Assembly: GCA_024742735.1 (NCBI GenBank)
Contig: JANSXV010000003.1
Coordinates: 434,001 to 498,000 of the forward strand
Source: Alphaproteobacteria bacterium
GTDB lineage: Bacteria > Pseudomonadota > Alphaproteobacteria > Caulobacterales > Maricaulaceae
Reading direction: 5' to 3'
DNA length: 64,000 nucleotides
The notes beneath the pieces were generated by a model. It was not told where the DNA came from, made no database searches, and saw only the letters and a list, made by a program, of their open reading frames with translations. Below, one piece after another: positions 34,339 to 43,644 of this stretch; the stretch's first letter is position 1; each line of letters starts with the position of its first letter. The position numbers were made by a program, and so were the translations under genes.

Positions 34339-34354
34339 TTGAAAACCGTTTCAA
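34339..34354. promoter_or_regulatory. LacI-type operator candidate upstream of the halogenase
   Basis: TTGAAAACCGTTTCAA is a near-perfect palindrome with TTGAAA/TTTCAA arms and the CG-containing centre usual for LacI/GalR-family operators. It lies 56 bp upstream of the halogenase start (34410). It differs from the TTTTGC-type repeats elsewhere in the island, so a second regulator may be involved. Confidence 0.45.
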
Positions 34355-34409
34355 CTGCGCGCGCTGCGGCCTAGGCTGAGCGGCGATGGAAATGCCTGAC
34401 GGAGACAGC

Positions 34410-35918
34410 ATGGACAAGGCCCAGGACCGCTTCGAGATCGTCATCGCCGGCGGCGGCTCCGCCGGGTGGATGGCCGCCGCCGCCCTGGCCCAGGCCGCGC
34501 CGCGCAACACCGCGATCACGCTGGTGGAATCAGAAGCCATCGGCATTGTCGGCGTGGGCGAGGCGACGATTCCCGCCATCAAGATCTTCAACCGCATCCT
34601 GGGGATTTCAGAGGCCGACTTCCTGCGTGAGACAAAAGGCAGCTTCAAGCTGGGCATCGAGTTCCAGAACTGGCTGCGCGAGGACCACGGCTATTTCCAC
34701 CAGTTCGGGTCTTTCGGCCGGGACTTCGACACGATCCCCCTGCACCAGTACTGGCTGAAGCTGCGCCATGAGGGCGATGAGACCCCGATCCAGGACTATT
34801 CCATGGCCTGGGCGCTGGCGAAGCGGAACCGGTTCGCCCCGCCGGTCTCCGACCCGCGCATGGTCCAGTCGACCCACGATTACGCCTATCATTTCGACGC
34901 CGTGCTCTATGGCCAGTTCCTGCGCCGCTACGCCGAGGCGCGCGGTGTGACGCGGGTGGAGGGCCGCATCGCCGATGTGCGCCGCAATGGCGAGGACGGC
35001 GACATCGCCGGGCTGACCCTGGACGACGGGCGCACGGTGGACGGCGACTTCTTCATCGACTGCACCGGCTTTCGCGGGGTGCTGATCGAGGACGGGCTGA
35101 AGACCGGCTACCATGACTGGCGCCAGTGGCTGCCCTGCGACCGCGCCATCGCCGCGCCCTGCGCCCATGGCGGGGACTTCACCCCATACACCCGCTCCAC
35201 GGCGCGGGCGGCGGGCTGGCAGTGGCGCATCCCGCTGCAGCACCGCATCGGCAACGGCTATGTCCATTGCAGCGAATACATCTCGGAGGACGAGGCGACG
35301 CAGACCCTGCTCGCCAATCTGGACGGAGAGGCCCAGGCCGACCCGCGCGTGCTGCGCTTCGTGACCGGACGGCGCAAACAGTTCTGGACCCGCAATTGTG
35401 TGGCGATCGGTCTGGCGGCCGGCTTCATGGAGCCGCTGGAATCCACGTCCATCCACCTGATCCAGACCGGAATCATGCGCCTCATAGCCCTGTTCCCGGA
35501 CCGCGAGGGCAATGATCTGGCCCGCCAGGAATACAACCGCCTGACCGAGGCGGAGTACGAGCACATCCGCGATTTCCTGGTGCTGCATTATCGCCAGACC
35601 GAGCGGTCCGATCCGCTATGGGCCTACACCCGGTCCATGGAGATCCCCGAGACGCTGCAATACCGGCTGGATCACTATACAAGCCACGGGCGGCTGGTCG
35701 CCTTCGGCCATGATCTGTTTCCTAACGCCAGCTGGCTGGCGGTCATGGCCGGACAGGGCCTGGAGGCTGAAGCCTGCGACCCGATCGTGGAGCGGCGCGA
35801 CACGCCCTTCCGTGAACGCCTGGCCGGCCTGAAAAAGGTCACTCACGAAGCCGCCGAACGCGCGCCGGATCATCGCACCGCGCTGGACCAGATCATGGGG
35901 CGCACGAGCGCGGCGTAA
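34410..35918 (+). CDS. Flavin-dependent tryptophan halogenase-family protein
   Basis: 502 residues; the ATG at 34410 follows GGAGA. FAD-binding GGGSAGW is near the N-terminus, GVGEATIP follows, and the family's catalytic Lys aligns with K80 in GSFKLGIEFQNW. The signature W-x-W-x-I-P is present (GWQWRIPLQHR), as are FIDCTGFRG and MEPLESTSIHLIQ. These support an active FADH2-dependent halogenase fold. Genes of this family often sit beside TonB receptors for sugars in Caulobacter- and Xanthomonas-like bacteria, where their substrate is not established. It converges with a second, broken copy at 35922. Confidence 0.9.
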   Translation: MDKAQDRFEIVIAGGGSAGWMAAAALAQAAPRNTAITLVESEAIGIVGVGEATIPAIKIFNRILGISEADFLRETKGSFKLGIEFQNWLREDHGYFHQFGSFGRDFDTIPLHQYWLKLRHEGDETPIQDYSMAWALAKRNRFAPPVSDPRMVQSTHDYAYHFDAVLYGQFLRRYAEARGVTRVEGRIADVRRNGEDGDIAGLTLDDGRTVDGDFFIDCTGFRGVLIEDGLKTGYHDWRQWLPCDRAIAAPCAHGGDFTPYTRSTARAAGWQWRIPLQHRIGNGYVHCSEYISEDEATQTLLANLDGEAQADPRVLRFVTGRRKQFWTRNCVAIGLAAGFMEPLESTSIHLIQTGIMRLIALFPDREGNDLARQEYNRLTEAEYEHIRDFLVLHYRQTERSDPLWAYTRSMEIPETLQYRLDHYTSHGRLVAFGHDLFPNASWLAVMAGQGLEAEACDPIVERRDTPFRERLAGLKKVTHEAAERAPDHRTALDQIMGRTSAA

Positions 35919-35921
35919 GGC

Positions 35922-37451
35922 TTACTCCGCCGCTGCAGGCGCGGCGCAGCAGCCCGAGACGAAATCGCCATGGGCCGGCAGCCGGGCGGCGGCGGTCGTG
36001 ACGATCTGGCGGATATTGGCCAGCATCTCCTCCAGCTCGGCGCGGGTCAGCCGGTCGGCCAGCGGGTGCCAGGTCTGCGGCGTCAGGCCCTGCCCGTGCA
36101 TGACCTGCAGCCAGCTATCCTCCGTGAACAGATCATGGGGACCGCGATAGATCCGCCCCGAGCCCTTGAACAGGTCCAGCTTGCGCTGAAGCGGTTCGGG
36201 CACGTCCATCTCGCGCACATCGAGCCAGAATTGGGAATCGGTCCGCTCATTGAGGTGATAGTGCAGGATCAGGAAGTCGCGGATGCGCTCAAATTCGATG
36301 ACGGTCTGGGCGTTTTACTCGTCCCGCTCGGCCTCGTAGATCGGTCGCGCGGGGAACATCTGGATGAAGCGGCTGATTCCGGACTGGACCAGATGGATGG
36401 AGGTGGATTCCAGCGGCTCCAGGAAGCCGCTCGCCAGCCCCAGAGCGACGACATTGCGGTTCCAGAACTGCTTGCGCCGGCCGGTCGTGAAATTGATCAG
36501 GCGCGGCTCGGCGAGCGCATCGCCCTCCAGGTTGGCGAGCAGGGTCTCGCGCGCTGCGTCGATGTCGGTGTAAGCGCTGGAGAACACGTGGCCGTTGCCG
36601 GTGCGGTGCTGAAGCGGAATACGCCACTGCCAGCCCGCGTCATGGGCGATGGCCTGGGTGTAGGGGCGCGGCGGGCGCGTGTTGCGGCTGGGAACGGCGA
36701 GCGCACTGTCGCATTTCAGCCAGTGCGACCAGTCCTCATAGCCGGTCTTCAGAGCACCTTCGATCAGAAGGCCTCGGAAGCCGGAACAGTCGATGAAGAT
36801 CTCGCCCTCGACGGCCCGGTCGCCCTCCAGGCGCAGGCAGGTGACGTCCCCGGTCTCGGCGTCCTGATGCACGTCGACGATCCGGCCTTCCACGCGCTTC
36901 GCTCCGTGCGCTTCAGCGTAGCGGCGCAGAAACTGACCATAGAGAGCGGCGTCGAAATGATAGGCGTGGCCGATGCCGGCCAGGCGCGAAGACCCCAGCG
37001 TCTCCATGGGCGCGAACCGGCCCGCGCGGGCGGCATGGGTGTTGACGCAGTAGTCCCACAGCTCCCCGCCGATCCCCTCGGCCTGGGCCCGGAACAGGTG
37101 GTGGTGGAACTGCACCTGGTTCACCGCCAGGCCGATCTTGGAGAAGTTATGGAAGTAGCTGTGGCCCTTATGGCGCCAGTTGACGAACTCGATGCCCAGC
37201 TTGAACGAACCGTTGGTTCCGGCCACGAACTCGGCCTCGTCGATCTCCAGAGCGCGATTCAGATTGCGGATCTGGGGGATGGTCGCCTCGCCCACCCCGA
37301 CAATGCCGATGGCGTCGGATTCGACCAGGGTCACATCGACCGTCCGGCCAAGGAACTTCACCAGCGCGGCGGCCGCCATCCAGCCGGCCGTTCCACCGCC
37401 GACGACGACGATCTTGCAGGGGCTGTCCTGACGGCTCGGGGCAGGGCTCAT
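35922..37451 (-). pseudogene. Tryptophan halogenase-family gene with in-frame premature stop
   Basis: The frame from 37451 encodes GGGTAGW, GVGEATIP, the catalytic Lys in GSFKLGIEFVNW, GWQWRIPLQHR and LEPLESTSIHLVQ. It then stops at TAA (36315-36317) after 378 codons. The same frame continues without any shift for another 131 codons with normal family sequence (NAQTVIEFERIRDFLILHYHLNERTD..., ending at 35922). At the stop, family members including the neighbour at 34410 have Tyr (EYNR), so a single change TAC/TAT to TAA explains it. The truncated product lacks the C-terminal quarter. This could be real decay, a sequencing error or, less likely, readthrough. Confidence 0.85.
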
Positions 37452-37530
37452 GGTTCGACTCCGCAGGTTTGAACGCGCTGACAGGATGAAGGCCCTTCAA
37501 CCGCGGTCAAGGCGCATGGGGGCGAAGAAA

Positions 37531-37558
37531 AGCCCTGCCGGCGCGCGCCGGCAGGGCT
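37531..37558 (-). terminator. Intrinsic terminator of the TonB receptor gene
   Basis: A perfect 28-bp palindrome (14-bp arms beginning AGCCCTGCCGGCGC) lies 33 bp after the receptor stop. On the minus strand it is followed by TTTTCTTC, giving a classic terminator. Confidence 0.85.
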
Positions 37559-37590
37559 CACAAGGCGCAAGGAGGATCGCGCTATGCCGA

Positions 37591-40371
37591 CTAGCGGCGA
37601 TAGTTCAGGCGGAAGGAGTAGGTCGTGCCGTACTCTTCGTAATTGCGCGCCTGACGCGGGTCGTTGTTGATGAAGGTGCCGAACCGTTCGTCATTGAGGT
37701 TCTGAGCGGAGAAACGCAGCGAGATGCCCTCAAAGCGGCCGCTCGTGAACTCATACCCGATCTGGGCGTCGATCACGCTTTCCCCGAAGGCGGAGCGGAA
37801 GTCCGGCTGACCGGTGAAGTCAGGCAGCTCGGCCAGGAAGTCCCCGCGCCAGCGGTTGGAGACCCGCGCTTCGAAGCCGCCCCGTTCAAAGTACACGGTG
37901 ATGTTGCCGACATCCTCCGACAGGCCCGGAATGGTGATGACGTTGCCGGGAGACGGCTCGATCTCGCTGTCGGTCAGGGAATAGCTGAAGAAGACGCCGA
38001 ACCCATCCAGCCGTTCGGTGAAGATTTCACCGGGAAGGCTGGTGGCGAACTCGATACCCTGGATCCAGCCGCCTTCGGCGTTCTGGGCTTCAGAAATCTG
38101 GCCGTTCGCGATGGTCGGGTTGGCGTCGACGAAAGCCTGGCCGAACTGTGCGACGGCCGCATCAGTAACGTCGACCGGGCGGTTCACGCTGCCGAACACC
38201 CAGGACTCGATGTCCTTGTGATAGGCCGCAAGGGACACATAGCCCGCACCGTCGGCGAAGTAGTGCTCGAGCGCGATGTCGAATGCGTTGGCGATATAGG
38301 GCCGAAGGGCCGGGTTGCCGGAGCTGCCGTTCAGGCAGTACTGGCTGCTGCCCGGATCGTAATTGGCGTCATTGTAGAACGCGACGCCGTTGTTGAACCC
38401 GCAAATCTGGCTGTTCAGACCGAATCCGCCCTGACTGGCGCGCATGTCGCTCATGTTGGCGCGGGCCAGCGTGCGGGCGTAGGCGGTGCGCAGGAAGGTG
38501 TTTTCAGTCAGCTCCAGGCTGAAGTTCGCGCTGGGCAGGACTTCGGTGTACTCGTCCCCGCCTGACGCAGTCCCGGCGACCTGGCCGACGACCCCGACCG
38601 GGCCGGATGCGGACTGGTCGGTGTTGACCACCTGCACCCCGACATTGCCGCGCAGGGGCAGCGAGCCCAGCTGGGTGTCGACATTGCCCTGGGCGTAAGC
38701 GACCAGAACGTTTTCTTCGACGGTCCACTGCTTCTCAGGAATGTTGCCGATCGCCAGCGGGCGAAGCGTGTAGAAGCCGCTCGCCAGCAGAGCCTGCGGA
38801 TCATAGGCGACAACCGAAACGTTGGAGACCCAGCTCAGATCGGTCGTTCCGAACACCGAGCCGGTCGGGAACGGATCTGCGCCGTTGCCGCTGGCCAGAT
38901 CGACGAAAAACTCGTCCGTGACACGGCTCTTCTCACGCTGGGAATAGTAGACCCCGGCCTCGATGGAGGAGAAGAAGAAGTCGTCGTCGAACTCGCGGGT
39001 GGCGCTGGCGCGCAGGGCGTTGAGCTCGTCATCGGTCGACAGCGTCTTGTTGAAGCCGTCCTGACCCCAGCCGCCCGGATCGGTCAGCACCAGAAGGTTC
39101 GGGTCCGAATAGCCCGCGCCGACCTGGGAGTTGAAGCGGTAGCGGTCCCCGGTGAAGGCGAAATCAAGCCGGTCATTGGCCGGATAAGCGCCCCAGGACC
39201 CCTCACCGAACCCGAAATAGCTTTCGAAATCCAGGGAGTCGCGTTCAACACTGGAATGGCTGATGTCGGCTTCGAGCACCCAGCGGTCGGCCGGACGCCA
39301 CTGGGCGTTCCAGCCGATGGCGAAGAGCGTGGCGTCCGTCGACTGGACATCATTGCGGCCCACGGCGAACACAGGGTCATAGGTGCCCGCTGTGACCAGG
39401 CCGGCGTCGGTCTGGGCGCCCAGGAGCTGGAGGCCTGAGCCGCCGCCCAGCCAGGTGCCGAGCGGGAATTCCGCACCCCGGCGAATGCCGCCGTCGGTGT
39501 AGTCGGTGTAAAGCAGATCGAGCGAGGTGTTGAACGTGTCGTTCGGCTCGTATTCCAGCGTGCCGAGGAAGGCGCGGCGCTCCAGCTCACGGGATTCCGA
39601 GAACATCTTGAAGCATTCCGGCGCCCGGGATCCGCCGCGATTCTCGAAATTGCAGATCTCGTAGCGTTCGCTCTGGGTCGGCGTGCTCTGGTCCGCGAAG
39701 CCGAGCACGATACCGATCGTGTCATTGGCGAACTGATTCACATAGGTGCCGGTCAGCCGGTAGCCGTTGGTCTCGACGTCCGGGTTGATCTGATCTTCGC
39801 TGTTGAACTCATAGGACGCGCTGAGGCTCAGCGACTCGCGCCCAAAGGCCAGCGGACGGATCGTGCGGATATCCGCCGTGCCGGCAAGGCCGGCCGCGAC
39901 GAGCTGGGCGTCCGGAGTCTTGTAGACGAGGACCTGGTTCACGAGCTCGGCCGGATACTGGTCGAACTCCACGCCGCGCCCGTCGCCCGTGGTCACCTGC
40001 TCGCGCCCGTTCAGAAGCGCCGTCGTGAAGCTGGGGCCAAGACCGCGAACAGAGAGAAGCTGGGCCCGGCCGCGCAGGCGCTGGGCGGTGAGGCCCGGGA
40101 GGCGGGCGAGCGACTCCGCGATGGAAGTGTCAGGCAGCTGGCCGATGTCTTCGGCGGAGATCGCCTCGACGATGGAGTCGCTTTCCCGCTTGGCGGCGAG
40201 CGAGCTCAGGATCGAGCCGCGGATACCGCGAACGACGATGACGTCGGACGATTGCGACTCAGCGGCCTCGTCGTCGGCCTCCTGGGCCAGCGCTGCGGGT
40301 GCGCCGGCGAGCGCGAGGCTAAGGGCGGCGGTCGACAGAAGCATGTCTCGCATGCGGCGCGAATTGGTCAT
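37591..40371 (-). CDS. TonB-dependent outer-membrane receptor (maltodextrin-type)
   Basis: 926 residues; the ATG follows GGGGAGGG. Signal peptide (ending GAPAALAQ), then a plug domain with DVIVVRGIRGSI, EDIGQLPDTSIAESLARLPGL and the long VRGLGPSFTTALLNGRE stretch typical of sugar receptors of alpha- and gammaproteobacteria. A 22-strand barrel follows and ends in an aromatic-Arg C-terminus (YSFRLNYRR). It imports oligosaccharides using TonB-ExbBD energy, which is not encoded here. The neighbours (alpha-glucosidase, GH97, GH13s, LacI) point to malto-oligosaccharides. Divergent from the cytoplasmic alpha-glucosidase, with a 341-bp regulatory region between. Confidence 0.93.
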   Translation of the reverse strand: MTNSRRMRDMLLSTAALSLALAGAPAALAQEADDEAAESQSSDVIVVRGIRGSILSSLAAKRESDSIVEAISAEDIGQLPDTSIAESLARLPGLTAQRLRGRAQLLSVRGLGPSFTTALLNGREQVTTGDGRGVEFDQYPAELVNQVLVYKTPDAQLVAAGLAGTADIRTIRPLAFGRESLSLSASYEFNSEDQINPDVETNGYRLTGTYVNQFANDTIGIVLGFADQSTPTQSERYEICNFENRGGSRAPECFKMFSESRELERRAFLGTLEYEPNDTFNTSLDLLYTDYTDGGIRRGAEFPLGTWLGGGSGLQLLGAQTDAGLVTAGTYDPVFAVGRNDVQSTDATLFAIGWNAQWRPADRWVLEADISHSSVERDSLDFESYFGFGEGSWGAYPANDRLDFAFTGDRYRFNSQVGAGYSDPNLLVLTDPGGWGQDGFNKTLSTDDELNALRASATREFDDDFFFSSIEAGVYYSQREKSRVTDEFFVDLASGNGADPFPTGSVFGTTDLSWVSNVSVVAYDPQALLASGFYTLRPLAIGNIPEKQWTVEENVLVAYAQGNVDTQLGSLPLRGNVGVQVVNTDQSASGPVGVVGQVAGTASGGDEYTEVLPSANFSLELTENTFLRTAYARTLARANMSDMRASQGGFGLNSQICGFNNGVAFYNDANYDPGSSQYCLNGSSGNPALRPYIANAFDIALEHYFADGAGYVSLAAYHKDIESWVFGSVNRPVDVTDAAVAQFGQAFVDANPTIANGQISEAQNAEGGWIQGIEFATSLPGEIFTERLDGFGVFFSYSLTDSEIEPSPGNVITIPGLSEDVGNITVYFERGGFEARVSNRWRGDFLAELPDFTGQPDFRSAFGESVIDAQIGYEFTSGRFEGISLRFSAQNLNDERFGTFINNDPRQARNYEEYGTTYSFRLNYRR

Positions 40372-40712
40372 GGATTTCCCTCCCCAAGGTGTCTCGGCGC
40401 CGCTTTATGGAGTGGTGGACGCTCGATGTGTTCCTGCAAATTAATGAAAACCAGAAGCGCCAGCAAGACAAATTTTCGGCGCCCCGGAGCCGTGGCCGCT
40501 GCGCGCGTCATACTGCAGCGCAGCATATCGCCCCCTTTACCTAATATAATGCTATGCTTTACGCATTGGACGCGCCGCAGCAATCGGTGGCGCAAGCGTT
40601 GCAATTTTATGCAATTTTTGCATCGCCGGACGAAATCCACGCTTGATTTCAGCGTGCGCTTCAGGCCTCACTGAATTGGGTCGGCGACGTGGCCGGCCAC
40701 AAGGAGGCCGCA
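40372..40712. promoter_or_regulatory. Intergenic region between receptor and alpha-glucosidase
   Basis: 341 bp without a convincing gene and clearly more AT-rich than its surroundings. It must hold the divergent promoters of the receptor and alpha-glucosidase genes. The only structure I recognise is the GCAA repeat cluster at 40599-40623 and a looser TGCAAATTAATG at about 40436. No riboswitch or small ORF is evident. Confidence 0.6.
40599..40623. promoter_or_regulatory. GCAA-repeat operator cluster (receptor/alpha-glucosidase)
   Basis: GCAATTTTAT is repeated at a 10-bp step (GCAATTTTAT GCAATTTTTG), and the end forms the inverted repeat TGCAA-TTT-TTGCA. The same GCAA/TTTTGC blocks lie at the promoters around 43395, 47351, 51528 and 62449. 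Candidate target of the LacI regulator at 42341-43354. Confidence 0.5.
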
Positions 40713-42344
40713 GTGTCCGCTGTAGAGATTCAAAGTGATGAGCGCGCCGCAGCCGGGCTCCGGCCCTGGTGGAAGGGGGCCTGCATCTATCAGGTCTACC
40801 CGCGCAGTTTCGCTGATTCCAATGGCGACGGGATCGGCGACCTGCCCGGCCTCACGGCGCGCCTCGACCATATCGCCTCCCTGGGCGTGGACGCGGTGTG
40901 GATCTCGCCCTTCTTCCGCTCGCCCATGGCCGATTTCGGATACGACGTCTCCGACTACTGCGATGTGGATCCGGTGTTCGGGACGCTGGCCGACTTCGAC
41001 GCCCTGGTGAAACGCGCCCGGACGCTGGATCTGAGAATCATCGTCGATCAGGTCTATTCCCATACCTCCGACCAGCACGCCTGGTTCAGGGAGAGCCGGG
41101 AAAGCCGGGATAACCCGAAAGCGGACTGGTATGTCTGGGCGGACCCCAAGCCGGACGGGTCGCCGCCGAACAACTGGCAGTCGGTCTTCTCCGGTCCGGC
41201 CTGGACCTGGGATGCGCGCCGCGGCCAGTACTACATGCACAACTTCCTGAGCGCCCAGCCGCAGCTGAATCTGCATAACCGCGAGGTCCAGCAGGCGATT
41301 CTGGATGTCATGACCTTCTGGCTTGATCGCGGCGTGGACGGATTCCGCCTCGACGCCGTCAGCTTCATGATGCACGACCGCGCACTGACCGATAATCCGC
41401 CCCGCCCGGCCAGCGACACGCGCAAGCGCACCCGGCCGTTCGACTTCCAGCGCCATGTGCACAACCAGTCCCAGCCCGAAATCGTGGGTTTCCTGAAGCG
41501 CATGCGCGCCCTCGCCGACCGCTATGGCGAGCGTTACCTGGTCGCGGAGATTGACCGCGAGCATGCCGATGCGGAGATGAAAGCCTTCACCGAAGGCGAT
41601 TCGCTGCTGCAGAGCGCCTACGGCTTCACCTATCTTTACGCAGATCGCCTGGACGCCGGCCTGGTGCGCGCCGCCTCGGAGATCTGGCCCGGCGAGGCCG
41701 GCGAGGGCTGGCCGTCCTGGACCTTCTCCAACCATGACGCGCCGCGCGCGGTGAGCCGCTGGCTGGAGGGACGCGATCCAGCCGCCTTCGCGCGCATGAG
41801 CCTGCTTCTTCTCGCCTGCCTGCGCGGCAACATCTTTCTGTACCAGGGCGAGGAGCTGGGCCTGCCCCAGGCCGATGTGGCGTTCGAGAACCTCCAGGAT
41901 CCAGAGGCGATCGCGAACTGGCCCCTGACGCTGGGCCGGGACGGTGCGCGCACGCCGATGCCCTGGTGCGAAGATTCGCCCTTCTGCGGCTTCGGCGAGG
42001 CTGCGCCCTGGCTGCCCCACGATGAGCGCCACCAGGCGCTGGCCGTCAGTGTTCAGGAGGCAGACCCGGACTCCACCCTGAACTGGACCCGCCGCGTGAC
42101 CGCCCTGCGCCGTTCCCGCGCCGCCCTGCGCGATGGGGCCATTCGCTTCCGCGATGCGGCCGAGCCCTTGCTGGTGTTTGAACGCGGCGAGGGCGACGCC
42201 GCACTCCTGTGCGCCTTCAATCTTGGCCACGACTCAGCCTCATGGCGCCTGCCTGAGGGCTGGCGTGTCATCGAACGCGTCAACGCCGGCGGCGGAGACG
42301 AAACGCTCGCGCCGCTGGAAGGCCTGATCGCCGAGCGCGCCTAG
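40713..42344 (+). CDS. Cytoplasmic GH13 alpha-glucosidase (oligo-1,6-glucosidase type)
   Basis: 543 residues. I choose the GTG at 40713 because AAGGAGG lies 5 bp before it; a GTG eight codons upstream lacks a site. There is no signal peptide. GH13 conserved regions are YPRSFADSNGDGIGDLPG, DQVYSHTS, the nucleophile Asp in GFRLDAVSF, the acid/base Glu in LVAEIDRE and FSNHDAPR. It hydrolyses maltose or short malto/isomalto-oligosaccharides to glucose after import. Stop overlaps the LacI stop (convergent). Part of the chain receptor, MFS carrier, this enzyme, glucokinase. Confidence 0.92.
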   Translation: MSAVEIQSDERAAAGLRPWWKGACIYQVYPRSFADSNGDGIGDLPGLTARLDHIASLGVDAVWISPFFRSPMADFGYDVSDYCDVDPVFGTLADFDALVKRARTLDLRIIVDQVYSHTSDQHAWFRESRESRDNPKADWYVWADPKPDGSPPNNWQSVFSGPAWTWDARRGQYYMHNFLSAQPQLNLHNREVQQAILDVMTFWLDRGVDGFRLDAVSFMMHDRALTDNPPRPASDTRKRTRPFDFQRHVHNQSQPEIVGFLKRMRALADRYGERYLVAEIDREHADAEMKAFTEGDSLLQSAYGFTYLYADRLDAGLVRAASEIWPGEAGEGWPSWTFSNHDAPRAVSRWLEGRDPAAFARMSLLLLACLRGNIFLYQGEELGLPQADVAFENLQDPEAIANWPLTLGRDGARTPMPWCEDSPFCGFGEAAPWLPHDERHQALAVSVQEADPDSTLNWTRRVTALRRSRAALRDGAIRFRDAAEPLLVFERGEGDAALLCAFNLGHDSASWRLPEGWRVIERVNAGGGDETLAPLEGLIAERA

Positions 42345-43354
42345 GCGCCGCAGGATTCCCGGATGATGAGATCCGTCGCCAGCCGCTCCGAGCTGGCGGC
42401 GTTGCGTCCGCTTCGGTCCAGCAACTTGGACAGGAGCAGCCGGCCCGCCTTGTCCATATCCTGATCGACAGTGGTCAGCGCCGGCGTGCCGTAGGCGGCG
42501 AACGAGATATTGTCGTAGCCCACAACTGCGACATCGTCCGGGCAGGACAGGCCGGAGCGCTTCAGACCTTTCAGGGCGCCCAGCGCGATCACGTCGCTGG
42601 CCGCCACGATGGCGTCGAAGCGTCGCCCTTCGCTGATCATGGCCTCCACGCATCCTTGCGCGGACTCGATGGAGAAGTAGGCCGGCGCGGCGAGCTTTGG
42701 ATCGACCTCCAGCCCCGCCGCGGCGTGGGCCGCGCAGTATCCGCGATAGCGCTGGGCCACTTCCGGGGCTTCGGTCAGCCCCAGGAAGGCGATGCGCCTG
42801 CGGCCCAGACGAATCAGATGTTCCGTCGCACGCTTTCCGCCCAGCTCGTTATCGCTGCCGATAGAGCAGTAGGACTGCTCGGGCAGCTCCGCGCCCCACA
42901 CGACAAAACGGCCGTCGGCCTCGGCCAGCTTGTTGTAGGCGCCGTGCAGCGTGCTCTGGCCGACGAACACCACGCCCTCGGCGCGGTGGGTCGTCATGGC
43001 CGCGTGAAGGCCCTCATAGTCGGCCGGGCGCACATGGGAGATATGGATGTCGCAATCGCGTTGGCGCGCGGCGTCGCCCAGCCCGGACAGGAGTTCGAAG
43101 AAGAAGGGGTCGGACAGGCGCGGATCACGGCCCTGGGGCCGGGGCACGACGATGGAAACCGTCGCCTTGGCGCCGATGGGGCCGGCCGGCATGGATCCGC
43201 GGAACGGATAGTCATGCTCGCGCGCCAGCTTCCAGATCGCTTCCTTGGTGCGCCGGTTCACCGCCGGGCTGTCATTGAGCGCGCGCGAGGCGGTGGAGAC
43301 CGAGACCCCGGCCATGCGGGCGATGTCCTGAAGGCGCGTGACGCGTTTGCTCAT
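42341..43354 (-). CDS. LacI-family transcriptional regulator
   Basis: 337 residues from the ATG that starts MSKRVTRLQDIARMAGVSVSTASRAL, a canonical LacI helix-turn-helix and hinge. The sugar-binding domain follows (SIVVPRPQGRD, EGVVFVGQST, AIVAASDVIALGALKGL, PDDVAVVGYDNI). It lies between the alpha-glucosidase and the divergent MFS gene, so it is probably the local maltose-responsive repressor. Its own promoter region carries three TTTTGC blocks (43395-43420), suggesting autoregulation and control of the transporter. Confidence 0.93.
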   Translation of the reverse strand: MSKRVTRLQDIARMAGVSVSTASRALNDSPAVNRRTKEAIWKLAREHDYPFRGSMPAGPIGAKATVSIVVPRPQGRDPRLSDPFFFELLSGLGDAARQRDCDIHISHVRPADYEGLHAAMTTHRAEGVVFVGQSTLHGAYNKLAEADGRFVVWGAELPEQSYCSIGSDNELGGKRATEHLIRLGRRRIAFLGLTEAPEVAQRYRGYCAAHAAAGLEVDPKLAAPAYFSIESAQGCVEAMISEGRRFDAIVAASDVIALGALKGLKRSGLSCPDDVAVVGYDNISFAAYGTPALTTVDQDMDKAGRLLLSKLLDRSGRNAASSERLATDLIIRESCGA

Positions 43355-43394
43355 GATGATCGACCCCGATTGAATGGCCGCACAGGTCGCGCGG

Positions 43395-43420
43395 TTTTGC
43401 GAATTTTGCAAGTTTTTGCG
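43395..43420. promoter_or_regulatory. TTTTGC triple repeat (LacI/MFS divergent promoter)
   Basis: TTTTGC occurs at 43395, 43404 and 43414, a 9-10-bp step. The first two form the near-palindrome TTGCGAATTTTGCAA. This places candidate sites 41 bp upstream of the LacI start. Confidence 0.5.
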
Positions 43421-43445
43421 CATCGGCGCCATGCAAAAAAATGGG

Positions 43446-43508
43446 AATGCAGAATGGGCAAGGCTCTCTGCCCGCAACGCCGGTATGCCCCCGGGGGCAT
43501 TCTGCACT
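43446..43508. repeat. Long imperfect inverted repeat with internal palindrome
   Basis: AATGCAGAATG (43446-43456) pairs with CATTCTGCACT (43498-43508), 10 of 11 positions. Inside are a GGGCA/TGCCC hairpin and the perfect 16-bp palindrome ATGCCCCCGGGGGCAT (43485-43500). It lies in the presumed leader of the MFS gene and could be an mRNA structure or a regulator site. No T-run directly follows. Confidence 0.4.
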
Positions 43509-43644
43509 CTGCGCCGGAGGATTTTTTATCATTTGATATCAGATGCCTGCATCAGCGCTCACGCCTCGACGCCACAGGATGGTCGACAGAGGCTTTCCGG
43601 CGCCCCATGCTTTGCAAAAAGCTTGAAAAGCAAAGGGGAGGGAT

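Noticed and set aside
37531-37558. 28-bp perfect palindrome considered as a mobile-element end or regulator site
   Set aside because: Its position after the receptor stop and the T-run on the minus strand explain it fully as an intrinsic terminator.
40668-42230. Open frame of 520 codons opposite the alpha-glucosidase
   Set aside because: Antisense shadow; all four GH13 motifs are on the plus strand.
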